From Candidatus Cloacimonadota bacterium (GTDB lineage: Bacteria > Muiribacteriota > UBA6191): DNA of 64,000 bases. This document shows, one piece after another, positions 43,498 to 51,434 of the stretch. The stretch lies in contig JAGSHD010000011.1 in NCBI GenBank assembly GCA_023954715.1, positions 62,001 to 126,000 on the forward strand, given 5' to 3'. The stretch's first letter is position 1; every line of letters begins with the position of its first letter. The notes beneath the pieces were generated by a model. The model ran no database searches. It was not told where the DNA came from and was given only the letters and a program-made list of their open reading frames with translations. A program made the position numbers and the translations under genes.

Positions 43498-44064
43498 CTA
43501 ATTGGTGTACATTGGTAGATAATAAAGCTTTTCTTTGTCCTGTGTCTTATAGTCAATCATTGTTGAGTCTAGTTTTACTTCAGGAAGGCTCTTTTTAGCC
43601 TCTTTTAATAATAATCTGATTTCGTGGGTTTGGGTGTAGTGTAGATTAATTATTGAATATAGTAGCTCTGTTTTTTTAATAAAGCGGAGATCATTCATGA
43701 AGGTTTCATGGACTTCATCTATAAATCGCATTAAGTCTATTTTGTTTGGTAACTCTTTTTGTTCAACAAAGTCACTTAGATCACAAAAAATTTGGTCGTA
43801 GATATCCATTCTAAAAGAAAAAGGGATTTCGACTTTTTTACCAGCTTCTTTTTCAAAATATCCAAGGTAGCCGATATGCCGTACGATAGTCTGGTCTGAA
43901 TCACTAGGAGAACTAATTAAAAGGGCCTCATCATCCAATTCGTTGAGATGATCTAAAAAGTATTTTCTAGCGTGTTTCATTTCGTCTACTAATACAGGAA
44001 AGTTATACATCACTTGTTCTAGTTCAAGATCAGATAAATAGGAGTTTGATTTTTTCTTACTCAT
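43498..44064 (-). CDS. Hypothetical protein, 188 residues
   Basis: A mostly helical, acidic cytoplasmic protein without signal peptide or membrane helix. Visible segments are MYNFPVLVDEMKHARKYFLD, PSDSDQTIVRHIGYLGYFEK and NLHYTQTHEIRLLLKEA. The first part with a conserved-looking HARKYFLDHL helix might resemble DinB-like or metal-binding four-helix proteins, but I cannot establish this. It is the first gene of the group that ends with the membrane heme protein. Confidence 0.6.
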   Translation of the reverse strand: MSKKKSNSYLSDLELEQVMYNFPVLVDEMKHARKYFLDHLNELDDEALLISSPSDSDQTIVRHIGYLGYFEKEAGKKVEIPFSFRMDIYDQIFCDLSDFVEQKELPNKIDLMRFIDEVHETFMNDLRFIKKTELLYSIINLHYTQTHEIRLLLKEAKKSLPEVKLDSTMIDYKTQDKEKLYYLPMYTN

Positions 44065-44481
44065 TGTTGGTCCTTGCGAGTTTTGTGTACAAAAAATAAG
44101 TCGAGTTACATTAAATCAATTATGCTTTAGGCATTTGATGGTAATTGATAGGCATTATATCTTACTTATATTAAATATTCTAACGAACTATGTAGTTCTT
44201 TTTTATTTTAATCTCAGACTCAGTTCACTTGTAGTAATTTCGACTGTTTGTTTAAAATTGACCCCTCCAATTTTATTAAGAATAAACTTTTCATTGATTC
44301 AAGTAATTACAAAAGAGGGGTTGACGAATATGTTAGTGTACACTAACATATGAGTGTGATTGTAAACTTTAACTATTCTATTTTTGACGGTAGGATTGTA
44401 GAAAACTACGATAAAACCGACTTTTTGAGTTATACTAGGTGTGTTTTTAAAAGCCTACTTTCGGTAACATGAGGTTAAGAA
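44065..44481. other. Divergent intergenic region, 417 bp
   Basis: It holds the promoter/palindrome at 44321-44351 and a second promoter-like pair, TTGACG-17 bp-TACGAT, starting near 44386, both pointing to the large membrane protein gene. A short open frame at 44135-44353 runs through the palindrome, has no ribosome site and is not called. Confidence 0.5.
44321..44351 (+). promoter_or_regulatory. Promoter covered by a 24-bp perfect palindrome
   Basis: TTGACG (44321-44326) and TAACAT (44344-44349) are 17 bp apart. The perfect palindrome ATATGTTAGTGT / ACACTAACATAT (44328-44351) fills the spacer and the -10, a classic repressor-operator layout as used by TetR-like dimers. Confidence 0.65.
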
Positions 44482-47400
44482 ATGAAAATTTATATATTTG
44501 AGTCTTTAAAGTTAATTAATAAACTAAGGCAGAGACTCAGTAATGAAAAAGATTTATCTACTAATTTAACAGAGAAAGATTTAAATGGCTTAGAAGAGCA
44601 TTTATTATCTAAGTTAAAGGGACTAGAAGATCATAGTGATGCTTTTTTGTCTTTTTTTAGAGATGCTTTGCAAGATAGTGGCTTAGATCCAATGGCAAGC
44701 GAAGATATTCAAGATTTATTGAATATGACAGAGGCAGTGATTGAAGAGGTTCCAAATGAGCTTCAAAATGCCCCCACTCCTACGGAAACTGAAGTTAAGT
44801 CAAGCATTGCTGCTTCTCCTATAGTTGATGAAATGCCTAAGCCTATTGAAAAAACAGTTATAAGCCCCAGCATTAACCCTGTAAAGATAGGATTTTTTGA
44901 TAAGTTTTGGGCACATTTCAAAGATGAATTGAGTGTAAATTGGTTTTTGTTTTTAGGAGCATTTTTGGTGTTTGGAGCAGGAATTGTTTATTCACTAATG
45001 AATTGGACTTCCTTTTCACCCATTGTGCAATTTGTATATAGTCTGAGTGGACTATTCTTTTTTGTTTTAATGGAGTTTTTATTACGTAAGTACCTGTTCT
45101 TAAAGAAGTCTCCAAAAGTATTTTGTTATCTGTTCTTTCTAGGCTCTCCACTAGTCCTGTTTATACAAAGTAAATTAGGACTGCTCTATTTTTCTATCGC
45201 ACTGATTGTGATTGCCTTAAGTGTTTTAAATATATCTAAACTGTACTCTTTAGAAAATAAGCAAACAAGTTTTTTGGTGCTGTTGTTAAGCTTAATTTAC
45301 CCAATAGTTTATGCATCAAGCGTTTGTACAGATTTTATAATATCGATTGTGATTCCACTATTGTCTATTGGATATCTTCTTAGTAAACCATATGAAGAAA
45401 TCGAAGAACAAGAAGGGCTTAATAAATACTTTAGAAGTTTAGCGAGCTATTACTTTTTTGTGATTCATTTTTCACTTTTAAGTCCAGTGGTGTTTACTTG
45501 GCTTATGTTTGTATTTTCAGCGGATTATTTAAGTAGACCAAAAATACAGCTACAAAGAGCAGGTTTTTTCTATTCCTTTTTCTTTTTGTTTGCTCTAGCA
45601 GCGATAGCTACAGAGCAAAATATCTTTCTATTAAGTGGTAGCATCTTATTTTTAATTAATCTATCTAAGATGCAAATTCATTCTCCTCACTGGTTAAGAG
45701 GCTGGATGATCGTACTTTTAAGTCAAATTCTTGTCTACTTTGTGCCTCCACAAATGTTTTTTATGAACTATAAGTCCTCCATGGGTGTATTTATTGCAGT
45801 TTGTTTTATAGAGTTGGTTGGCGGAGCAGCATTAGCAAGATTTTTAAAGCTAAACTACAGAATTGAAGTTTTCGCTATCATTTCTGTTTGTTTTTATCTT
45901 TTAAGTATAGGCTTTAAATCTTCTCTATTGATCGTCCCTGTATTTTCATTATTAGCCGTTTTACTATTCAATTTTAAGCGCAGTTTAAATTTTATAGAGT
46001 CTTTAATCTTTTATCTTTATATCTCTAGTATTTTAGTACTTGATTTTAAATTTATAAGTTTCATTGAGCTAAATACAGTGTTGGCCTTTGTAGCTTTTGT
46101 GGCGTTTTACAATTTTAAAATAAAAAAATTAAATATTAGTGCTTTGTTTGTTCTAGCATTAGTATATTTAATTATAGCTCAGCTAAGTATTTTAGGTGAG
46201 ATATATCCACGGCTTTCGGACTCTTTGTATTTGAAAGTTTTGATATTTAACTCTGTAATATTTTGGTTGTTGTTGAAGTCAAAATACCATGTTGTAACAT
46301 TGCCCTTATACCTGCTAGAAAAGCAACTCATGGCATTTTCTTTAGGTTGGCTTTATTTCAAAGGAGAAAACTTTTTATTCTCATTGGCTTTAAGTCAGGT
46401 GATTATTTTCCTATTGGCTCATCCTAAGACCTTGTCATTAATAAAGTCAAAAGTTAATACAAATACAATTTTATTGGCCAGTTATGAAAGATTTTTACGC
46501 AAAAGTTTATCTATAGTATGTTTGGTTTTTGTAGCAATATTTTGGGTCCAATTTACCTGTTTGATTCCTTTGTTGCTACTGGCCTTTATTTATCAATTGG
46601 GAGCTTTAAGTGTTTTGATGTTTTCATTGGTTTTTGTCTTTGGCTTAAACTCTTTGACTTTAGTTTCAATGGACTTTTTAGCTTTGTTTTTAACTTGCTT
46701 CTATCTAATAACAGCAGAGTTCAAGTTGAGTAAATATACTGTATATCTTAAAGACTGGGTGGTGGTGTTTACCTATGTCGCTTACTTCTTTTCACTATGT
46801 TTTGTTCAATCAAATTCTATTGGTTTTAAGGCTAATAATGATTTTCTAACACTATTTAACAGTGGGTATTTATATAACTTTGGTACATATTGGCTGTTAT
46901 TTTTAGTGGTTTTCTACTTTTTGGCCAAGAAAAAATATCATCCATTTCTTTTACTATATTTATGTTGTGCGGGGGGCCTATTTTTAAGTCCAGTTTTAAT
47001 GAATATTGTAGGGGTTCCTTTATTTATATTATCAATGGTATCTATGATCATTGTGCTGGAGATATTAGGACTACAAATTGTAGAAAAGCATAGTTATAGT
47101 CTATTTATGACCGGACTGTTAGCTTTTGTAATGTTTAACTTAGGTTTTTCGTTCACAAATGCTGGATATAATCCATACGATCTTTATGGTGCATTACTTC
47201 TGATAGTGCCAATTTTTAGTTATTTGAGAACTAAAGAAACTTGTTTTTTAGATAGCTTTTATCTTTTATTGCTGATTTATAGTCTATTTCATTCATTCTT
47301 TCCTTACTATGTAATTGGGCTTGCTCTGTTTTGTTGGGCTGCTCATATTTTAAAGATAAGAGATGCTAAGCACCATATGACTTGGTGTAGTCTACTACAA

Positions 47401-48321
47401 GTAGTGATAGTAATATCATTGGTTTTATTAGACAAGGCTCCACTAGTCTTGGGGTTACACTTTTGTATTTTAGCTACTCATGTCTTCATTGCCTCATACT
47501 TTTATAAAATCCACTTTTTAGTGGACTTATCTTTTATATTTTATGGCTTAATTTATTTATTTTTGAAAGATCATGGGATTGTAGGTGGTAGTGTTTATAG
47601 CTCTTATGCTTTATTGGTTTTGGGTGTAGTTTTAGACCTTCTAACTAGAGTAAACTCGTTGCACTTTTTTAGAGCGCCTTTTCATCGTATTTCACGAGTA
47701 TTGCCTTTATTGGTGATGTTCAAAGAAAGTCAATCATCTCAAAGCCCGTTTGTGTTTTTGGTAAGTGGAGGAGTCTACGAGTGGTTTCAAGATACTTCTA
47801 AATTGTCTTATACTCGACTTTTAGGTCTATTGAGCTTTAATCTTGCTTGTTTTGCATTTGTCGAAGCTTATGAGCTTGGCTGGGAGATTTTTTCTTCTTT
47901 TTTAGGGTTTTCAGTTCTTTGGTATGCAAAATCAGTACAAAAATATTGTTCAAAAGAGATAATGGTTTTGTTAAAAGTTACTGGTAGCTTTTTGTTTTAC
48001 TCCGGATTTTTATATGAGTTTGTAATGGTTGGAACGGTATATCATTTGCTCTTTTTATGGTTTGCCTGCATGATGGGAGGACTGTTAGCGATTTACTTCG
48101 AAGGAAGAATACAACTATATATGTCTACCTTAGTATTTGTATTTTCAGTGGGCTTCTTTGTGATTCGGCAAATTATATTTCAAATCAATATGGGCTTACC
48201 AGCCATGATGGGGCTTGGGCTAATTTTAATGATTATTGGAGTTCTTTTAGAAAAAAACAAGAGCTTTTTTGTAGATAGATTATCGAGTTTATCTAAGCGA
48301 TTTGAAAAGTGGAGTGATTAA
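44482..48321 (+). CDS. Giant polytopic membrane protein, 1279 residues
   Basis: The N-terminal 145 residues are soluble: a helical, acidic segment and a Pro/Thr-rich linker. Then come roughly thirty or more hydrophobic helices to the end. The first membrane segment (VNWFLFLGAFLVFGAGIVYS) resembles the repeated helices of DUF2339/DUF2157-type proteins, which share a soluble N-terminus and very many helices and have no known function. No transporter signature or catalytic motif stands out. It is monocistronic by layout, behind two promoter-like elements, one covered by a palindrome. Possibly an envelope integrity protein; this is a guess from family resemblance only. Confidence 0.75.
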   Translation: MKIYIFESLKLINKLRQRLSNEKDLSTNLTEKDLNGLEEHLLSKLKGLEDHSDAFLSFFRDALQDSGLDPMASEDIQDLLNMTEAVIEEVPNELQNAPTPTETEVKSSIAASPIVDEMPKPIEKTVISPSINPVKIGFFDKFWAHFKDELSVNWFLFLGAFLVFGAGIVYSLMNWTSFSPIVQFVYSLSGLFFFVLMEFLLRKYLFLKKSPKVFCYLFFLGSPLVLFIQSKLGLLYFSIALIVIALSVLNISKLYSLENKQTSFLVLLLSLIYPIVYASSVCTDFIISIVIPLLSIGYLLSKPYEEIEEQEGLNKYFRSLASYYFFVIHFSLLSPVVFTWLMFVFSADYLSRPKIQLQRAGFFYSFFFLFALAAIATEQNIFLLSGSILFLINLSKMQIHSPHWLRGWMIVLLSQILVYFVPPQMFFMNYKSSMGVFIAVCFIELVGGAALARFLKLNYRIEVFAIISVCFYLLSIGFKSSLLIVPVFSLLAVLLFNFKRSLNFIESLIFYLYISSILVLDFKFISFIELNTVLAFVAFVAFYNFKIKKLNISALFVLALVYLIIAQLSILGEIYPRLSDSLYLKVLIFNSVIFWLLLKSKYHVVTLPLYLLEKQLMAFSLGWLYFKGENFLFSLALSQVIIFLLAHPKTLSLIKSKVNTNTILLASYERFLRKSLSIVCLVFVAIFWVQFTCLIPLLLLAFIYQLGALSVLMFSLVFVFGLNSLTLVSMDFLALFLTCFYLITAEFKLSKYTVYLKDWVVVFTYVAYFFSLCFVQSNSIGFKANNDFLTLFNSGYLYNFGTYWLLFLVVFYFLAKKKYHPFLLLYLCCAGGLFLSPVLMNIVGVPLFILSMVSMIIVLEILGLQIVEKHSYSLFMTGLLAFVMFNLGFSFTNAGYNPYDLYGALLLIVPIFSYLRTKETCFLDSFYLLLLIYSLFHSFFPYYVIGLALFCWAAHILKIRDAKHHMTWCSLLQVVIVISLVLLDKAPLVLGLHFCILATHVFIASYFYKIHFLVDLSFIFYGLIYLFLKDHGIVGGSVYSSYALLVLGVVLDLLTRVNSLHFFRAPFHRISRVLPLLVMFKESQSSQSPFVFLVSGGVYEWFQDTSKLSYTRLLGLLSFNLACFAFVEAYELGWEIFSSFLGFSVLWYAKSVQKYCSKEIMVLLKVTGSFLFYSGFLYEFVMVGTVYHLLFLWFACMMGGLLAIYFEGRIQLYMSTLVFVFSVGFFVIRQIIFQINMGLPAMMGLGLILMIIGVLLEKNKSFFVDRLSSLSKRFEKWSD

Positions 48322-48379
48322 AAATTAGTTTATACTACAGATAGTTGGTATTGGGATCTATAAGATAGTTTTGTATGTA

Positions 48380-48407
48380 TTGACAAAAAGAAAATACTTT
48401 TTATAAT
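48380..48407 (+). promoter_or_regulatory. Consensus sigma-70 promoter for the EEP gene
   Basis: TTGACA (48380-48385) and TATAAT (48402-48407), both perfect hexamers, 16 bp apart, about 60 bp ahead of the start at 48470. Confidence 0.8.
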
Positions 48408-48469
48408 CGGTATGTCTTAATTTTCAAAAGATTTTGTGATGAAACAAAATGAAAGAGCAATAACTCTGT

Positions 48470-49624
48470 ATGAACCTAACTAAGCTGTATATAAGCGTTT
48501 TCTACTTACTGACGATTCAATGTGCCTATTCTATTGAAACAGCAAAATTTAGTGCATTATACAATGAGGGTCAGACTCAATCTTATTTAAAGATAATGAG
48601 TTTTAATACTTACTTTTTGTATGATACAGAAAAAGACCCTAGCTTAAGCTATGAAAAGGTCTATACCAAAGAAGCTTACTTTAAAAAACTGGGAGCTTTA
48701 GCAGATGTTATTAACGCGGCTTCTCCAGATGTTTTAGCCCTACAAGAGGTTGAAAATAGAAATGTCTTAATTGACTTAAGCTATTATCTTCAAAAAAAAT
48801 ACAACATTCTACATTACGAAAGTAATGATACTTTTACGGGTCAGGATGTGGCTTTATTGTACAATAAAGATGTTGTTAGAGAAATGTCGAAGATGAAGAG
48901 CAACTTGGATTATAAAGTGCCTTTATTAGGTAAAGATGGAGAGATAATCTATCCAGCCAAGCCACTATCTAAAGGTATTTTAGAGGCAGAGCTAATCGTT
49001 AGAGAGTCAGGACAAAGAGTTGTTTTTTTAGTAACCCATTTGAAAAGTCAAAATGGAGGATGGTTGTCTGATTTAAAGAGATTTGCTCAGGCCAATACTC
49101 TTCGTCATAAAATGGAAGAAGTCTATCATACTAAAAGTAAAAGAGTGATTGTCCTTGGAGATTTGAATGATGTTAATCCTACCGCTACTCTAGAGCATTT
49201 AACAGGAGAGGCACAGTGCGTATATGATTATGATCAAAGTAAGTTGATCGTATTTCATGATGTTTTGGTGGATTATCCTGTTGAAAAAAACTTTACCTAC
49301 ATTTTTAAGAAATTTAAAAAATCGCAAGGGCACTCAGTTTATATGGGTACCTTCAAATCTAGACTCGATGTTATTTTGGCATCGCCTTGGTCTAACTATG
49401 AGATAAAAACAAAATTCATTGAGTCGGTCTTTGACCCAAGTACACGTTTTCCATCGGATCACTTGCCGGTTATCGCTCACATGTTGATACAAAAGGATCA
49501 GAGTCTTAAGTTAGAAAAAAACAAAAAGAGTCCTGTGATTGAACCAATCGAACCAGTAGATGAGACAAAGCCCCAATCCGTACGTATCGAAATCCCTAAA
49601 GATAAGTGGGAGCTAAAACTCTAG
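48470..49624 (+). CDS. Secreted endonuclease/exonuclease/phosphatase family protein
   Basis: A 384-residue exported protein (signal peptide about 1-21, ending CAYS). The EEP fold is marked by IMSFNTYFLYD (metal-site Asn), VLALQEVENRN (metal-binding Glu), FLVTHLKSQNGG, IVLGDLNDVNP (catalytic Asp/Asn) and FPSDHLPVIAHM (the Asp-His pair). Such secreted enzymes cleave DNA, phospholipid head groups or phosphodiesters outside the cytoplasm; the layout fits extracellular nuclease-like members. The last 50 residues are a charged, Pro-rich tail. A consensus promoter is just upstream. Confidence 0.87.
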   Translation: MNLTKLYISVFYLLTIQCAYSIETAKFSALYNEGQTQSYLKIMSFNTYFLYDTEKDPSLSYEKVYTKEAYFKKLGALADVINAASPDVLALQEVENRNVLIDLSYYLQKKYNILHYESNDTFTGQDVALLYNKDVVREMSKMKSNLDYKVPLLGKDGEIIYPAKPLSKGILEAELIVRESGQRVVFLVTHLKSQNGGWLSDLKRFAQANTLRHKMEEVYHTKSKRVIVLGDLNDVNPTATLEHLTGEAQCVYDYDQSKLIVFHDVLVDYPVEKNFTYIFKKFKKSQGHSVYMGTFKSRLDVILASPWSNYEIKTKFIESVFDPSTRFPSDHLPVIAHMLIQKDQSLKLEKNKKSPVIEPIEPVDETKPQSVRIEIPKDKWELKL

Positions 49625-49726
49625 TTTTTTCTATAAAATTCTATTAATTTTACCTTATATCTTATAAAGTAGGGTAAACTCTTTTGATATATACAAAAAC
49701 CGATGATTCGATTTTATGGAGCTTCT

Positions 49727-50314
49727 ATGAAAAAACACCTTCTATTACTTAGTATTTCTTTTACAAGTCTATTTGCCCAAGGCATAAATATGGAAATGAG
49801 TGTCTCTGTAACCAAAACAGAAGCTGTGTATGAAACGGTTATTGATAAAATTCCTGTAGAACATTGCTGGGATGAAAAAATTCCAATTACTAGAAAAAAC
49901 CGTACTAATCTTTTAGGTGCTTTAATTGGTGGCGGCATTGGTCGAAACATCGGAAAAGGCAAAGGAAAAGAAGCTGCGACTGTAGCAGGGACTTTGATTG
50001 GCTCTGGAGCAAATAGTAGAGATGAAGTCTTTGGTGGTCTTTTAGGGGGTCTATTGGGACGAAAGATTGGTAAAGGCAAAGGAAAAGAAGTTGCCACTGT
50101 TGCTGGTACTTTACTTGGATCCAAGCTATCTCAAAAAGATAAACATACAGGGCAGTATCGCTATGAAAAACGATGTGAAACTGTACACAAAGAAGAAAAG
50201 AGAAAAGTATTGGTAGGTTATAATCTACATGGTGCTTTTATGGGCAAGCCAATCACAAAATTCTCCACTGTCAAACAGTCTAGTATTCGAGTTACTATCA
50301 ACGCTAGTTACTAA
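49727..50314 (+). CDS. Glycine-zipper 2TM outer-membrane-type protein
   Basis: I place the start at the ATG at 49727 (GGAG seven bases before it); 195 residues. Signal peptide MKKHLLLLSISFTSLFAQG. Two tandem glycine-zipper modules lie at about 64-94 and 103-133 (GALIGGGIGRNIGKGKGKEA and GGLLGGLLGRKIGKGKGKEV), more than 60 percent identical, as in SlyB/17-kDa-antigen-like proteins, which normally have one. A Cys pair (C in HCWDEK and C in KRCETV) flanks the module. Expected to pack helices in the outer membrane or periplasm. It is followed by the racemase-like gene after 37 bp. Confidence 0.8.
   Translation: MKKHLLLLSISFTSLFAQGINMEMSVSVTKTEAVYETVIDKIPVEHCWDEKIPITRKNRTNLLGALIGGGIGRNIGKGKGKEAATVAGTLIGSGANSRDEVFGGLLGGLLGRKIGKGKGKEVATVAGTLLGSKLSQKDKHTGQYRYEKRCETVHKEEKRKVLVGYNLHGAFMGKPITKFSTVKQSSIRVTINASY
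49916..50125 (+). repeat. Tandem duplication encoding two glycine zippers
   Basis: Units at 49916-50008 and 50033-50125 encode near-identical 31-residue modules and share an exact 19-base core, AAAGGCAAAGGAAAAGAAG. The 24-bp linker is unrelated. Confidence 0.85.
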
Positions 50315-50351
50315 TATAGTATTAATGTGAACTAGTTGAACAAGCTACAAA

Positions 50352-51434
50352 ATGCCGATCTTAAATATAGATGTATCAGCGATACATTTTAATCTAAACA
50401 CTCTACTAGATATCTGTAAGCAAAACTCTTTAGAGTTTGTGCCGGTGATAAAATCGTTTTCTGGTGTATCTAATATTTTAGAGATTTTGGATTGTAGTTC
50501 TATTAAGACCTTAGGCCTATCTAGGCTATCTACAGTAAATCAAGTTTCAAAGTTTCGATATAACCCTTTGCTTACCTGCATTAGTTTAGTTGATCAAGAT
50601 AGGTTTACAGAGGCATTTTTTCAGTTTGACGAAGTTTATGTGTCATCTGAAGTTGCTTTAAGCTCTTATATTTCACTTGCAAAAAGTAATCCCCATAAAA
50701 ATATTAGACTAATCTTTTTGGTTGATTGTGGTGATCATAGAGAAGGTTTGGACCCTAATAAGGTATATGATCTTATTGCCAAACACTGTAAAAGTGTCCC
50801 ACACAACCTTCAAATTGCTGGGTTAGCTACGACTTTAGGATGTAACTATGGTGTGTTGCCAAATGAGGAAAACCTTGCGGTGTTAGAGTCTTTGTCTAAG
50901 CGCTTAGAGCTTCTGCTAGAGCATAGGATAGATACAATTAGTGTTGGCGGGTCCGTCATACTTAAGATGATTTTGGACAACAGATTACCGTCATTTATCA
51001 CTCAAGTTCGTATTGGTGAAGCACTTTTACTTGGCACTATTCCTGCATACTCTATGGATCATCCTAGTTTAAGGCAGGATGCCTTTTCTTTTAGCAGTAG
51101 TGTTGTTGAATTAGATGAAAAGCCAAATTACCCTAGTTTTAGTCAAGGCTTAAATGCATTAGGGAAAGAGTATAAAACAGAGGCTAAAAGAGTCATTTTA
51201 CAGGGTATTTTAGACTTTGGAATACTAGATACAGATGCAAATGGATTATCGCCAAAAAATGCAAATATAAAGTTTTGTAATCAAAACTCAGACTATACTA
51301 TGATCGAAGTATACGGTGATCCAAAGGCTTTACCTAAACATATATGCTTTAGGCCAAATTATAAATCTTTGGCCCAAGCTTTACATTCTGACTTTGTAGA
51401 AAAGAAGATAGTGCCTAAGGCTTACTCCGAATAA
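50352..51434 (+). CDS. Alanine/ornithine racemase-type PLP enzyme
   Basis: A 360-residue TIM-barrel PLP enzyme of the alanine racemase superfamily. PILNIDVSAIHFNLNTLLDI starts the barrel, VPVIKSFSG carries the PLP-binding Lys, FLVDCGDHREGL matches the VDLGDLREG motif of ornithine-racemase-like proteins, SVGGSVI is the phosphate-binding region, and QVRIGEALLLG closes the barrel. The second-domain layout fits alanine/ornithine racemase-type proteins better than classical Alr. The substrate is not defined. Its stop overlaps the convergent gene by 13 bp. Confidence 0.8.
   Translation: MPILNIDVSAIHFNLNTLLDICKQNSLEFVPVIKSFSGVSNILEILDCSSIKTLGLSRLSTVNQVSKFRYNPLLTCISLVDQDRFTEAFFQFDEVYVSSEVALSSYISLAKSNPHKNIRLIFLVDCGDHREGLDPNKVYDLIAKHCKSVPHNLQIAGLATTLGCNYGVLPNEENLAVLESLSKRLELLLEHRIDTISVGGSVILKMILDNRLPSFITQVRIGEALLLGTIPAYSMDHPSLRQDAFSFSSSVVELDEKPNYPSFSQGLNALGKEYKTEAKRVILQGILDFGILDTDANGLSPKNANIKFCNQNSDYTMIEVYGDPKALPKHICFRPNYKSLAQALHSDFVEKKIVPKAYSE

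Noticed and set aside
44135..44353. A 72-codon frame across the palindromic promoter
   Set aside because: No ribosome site, and the palindrome and promoter explain the sequence better.
48439..48483. A 14-codon open frame starting ATGAAACAAAATG and ending inside the EEP gene, as a possible regulatory leader peptide
   Set aside because: No ribosome site and an unremarkable composition; short overlapping frames like this are common by chance in AT-rich DNA.
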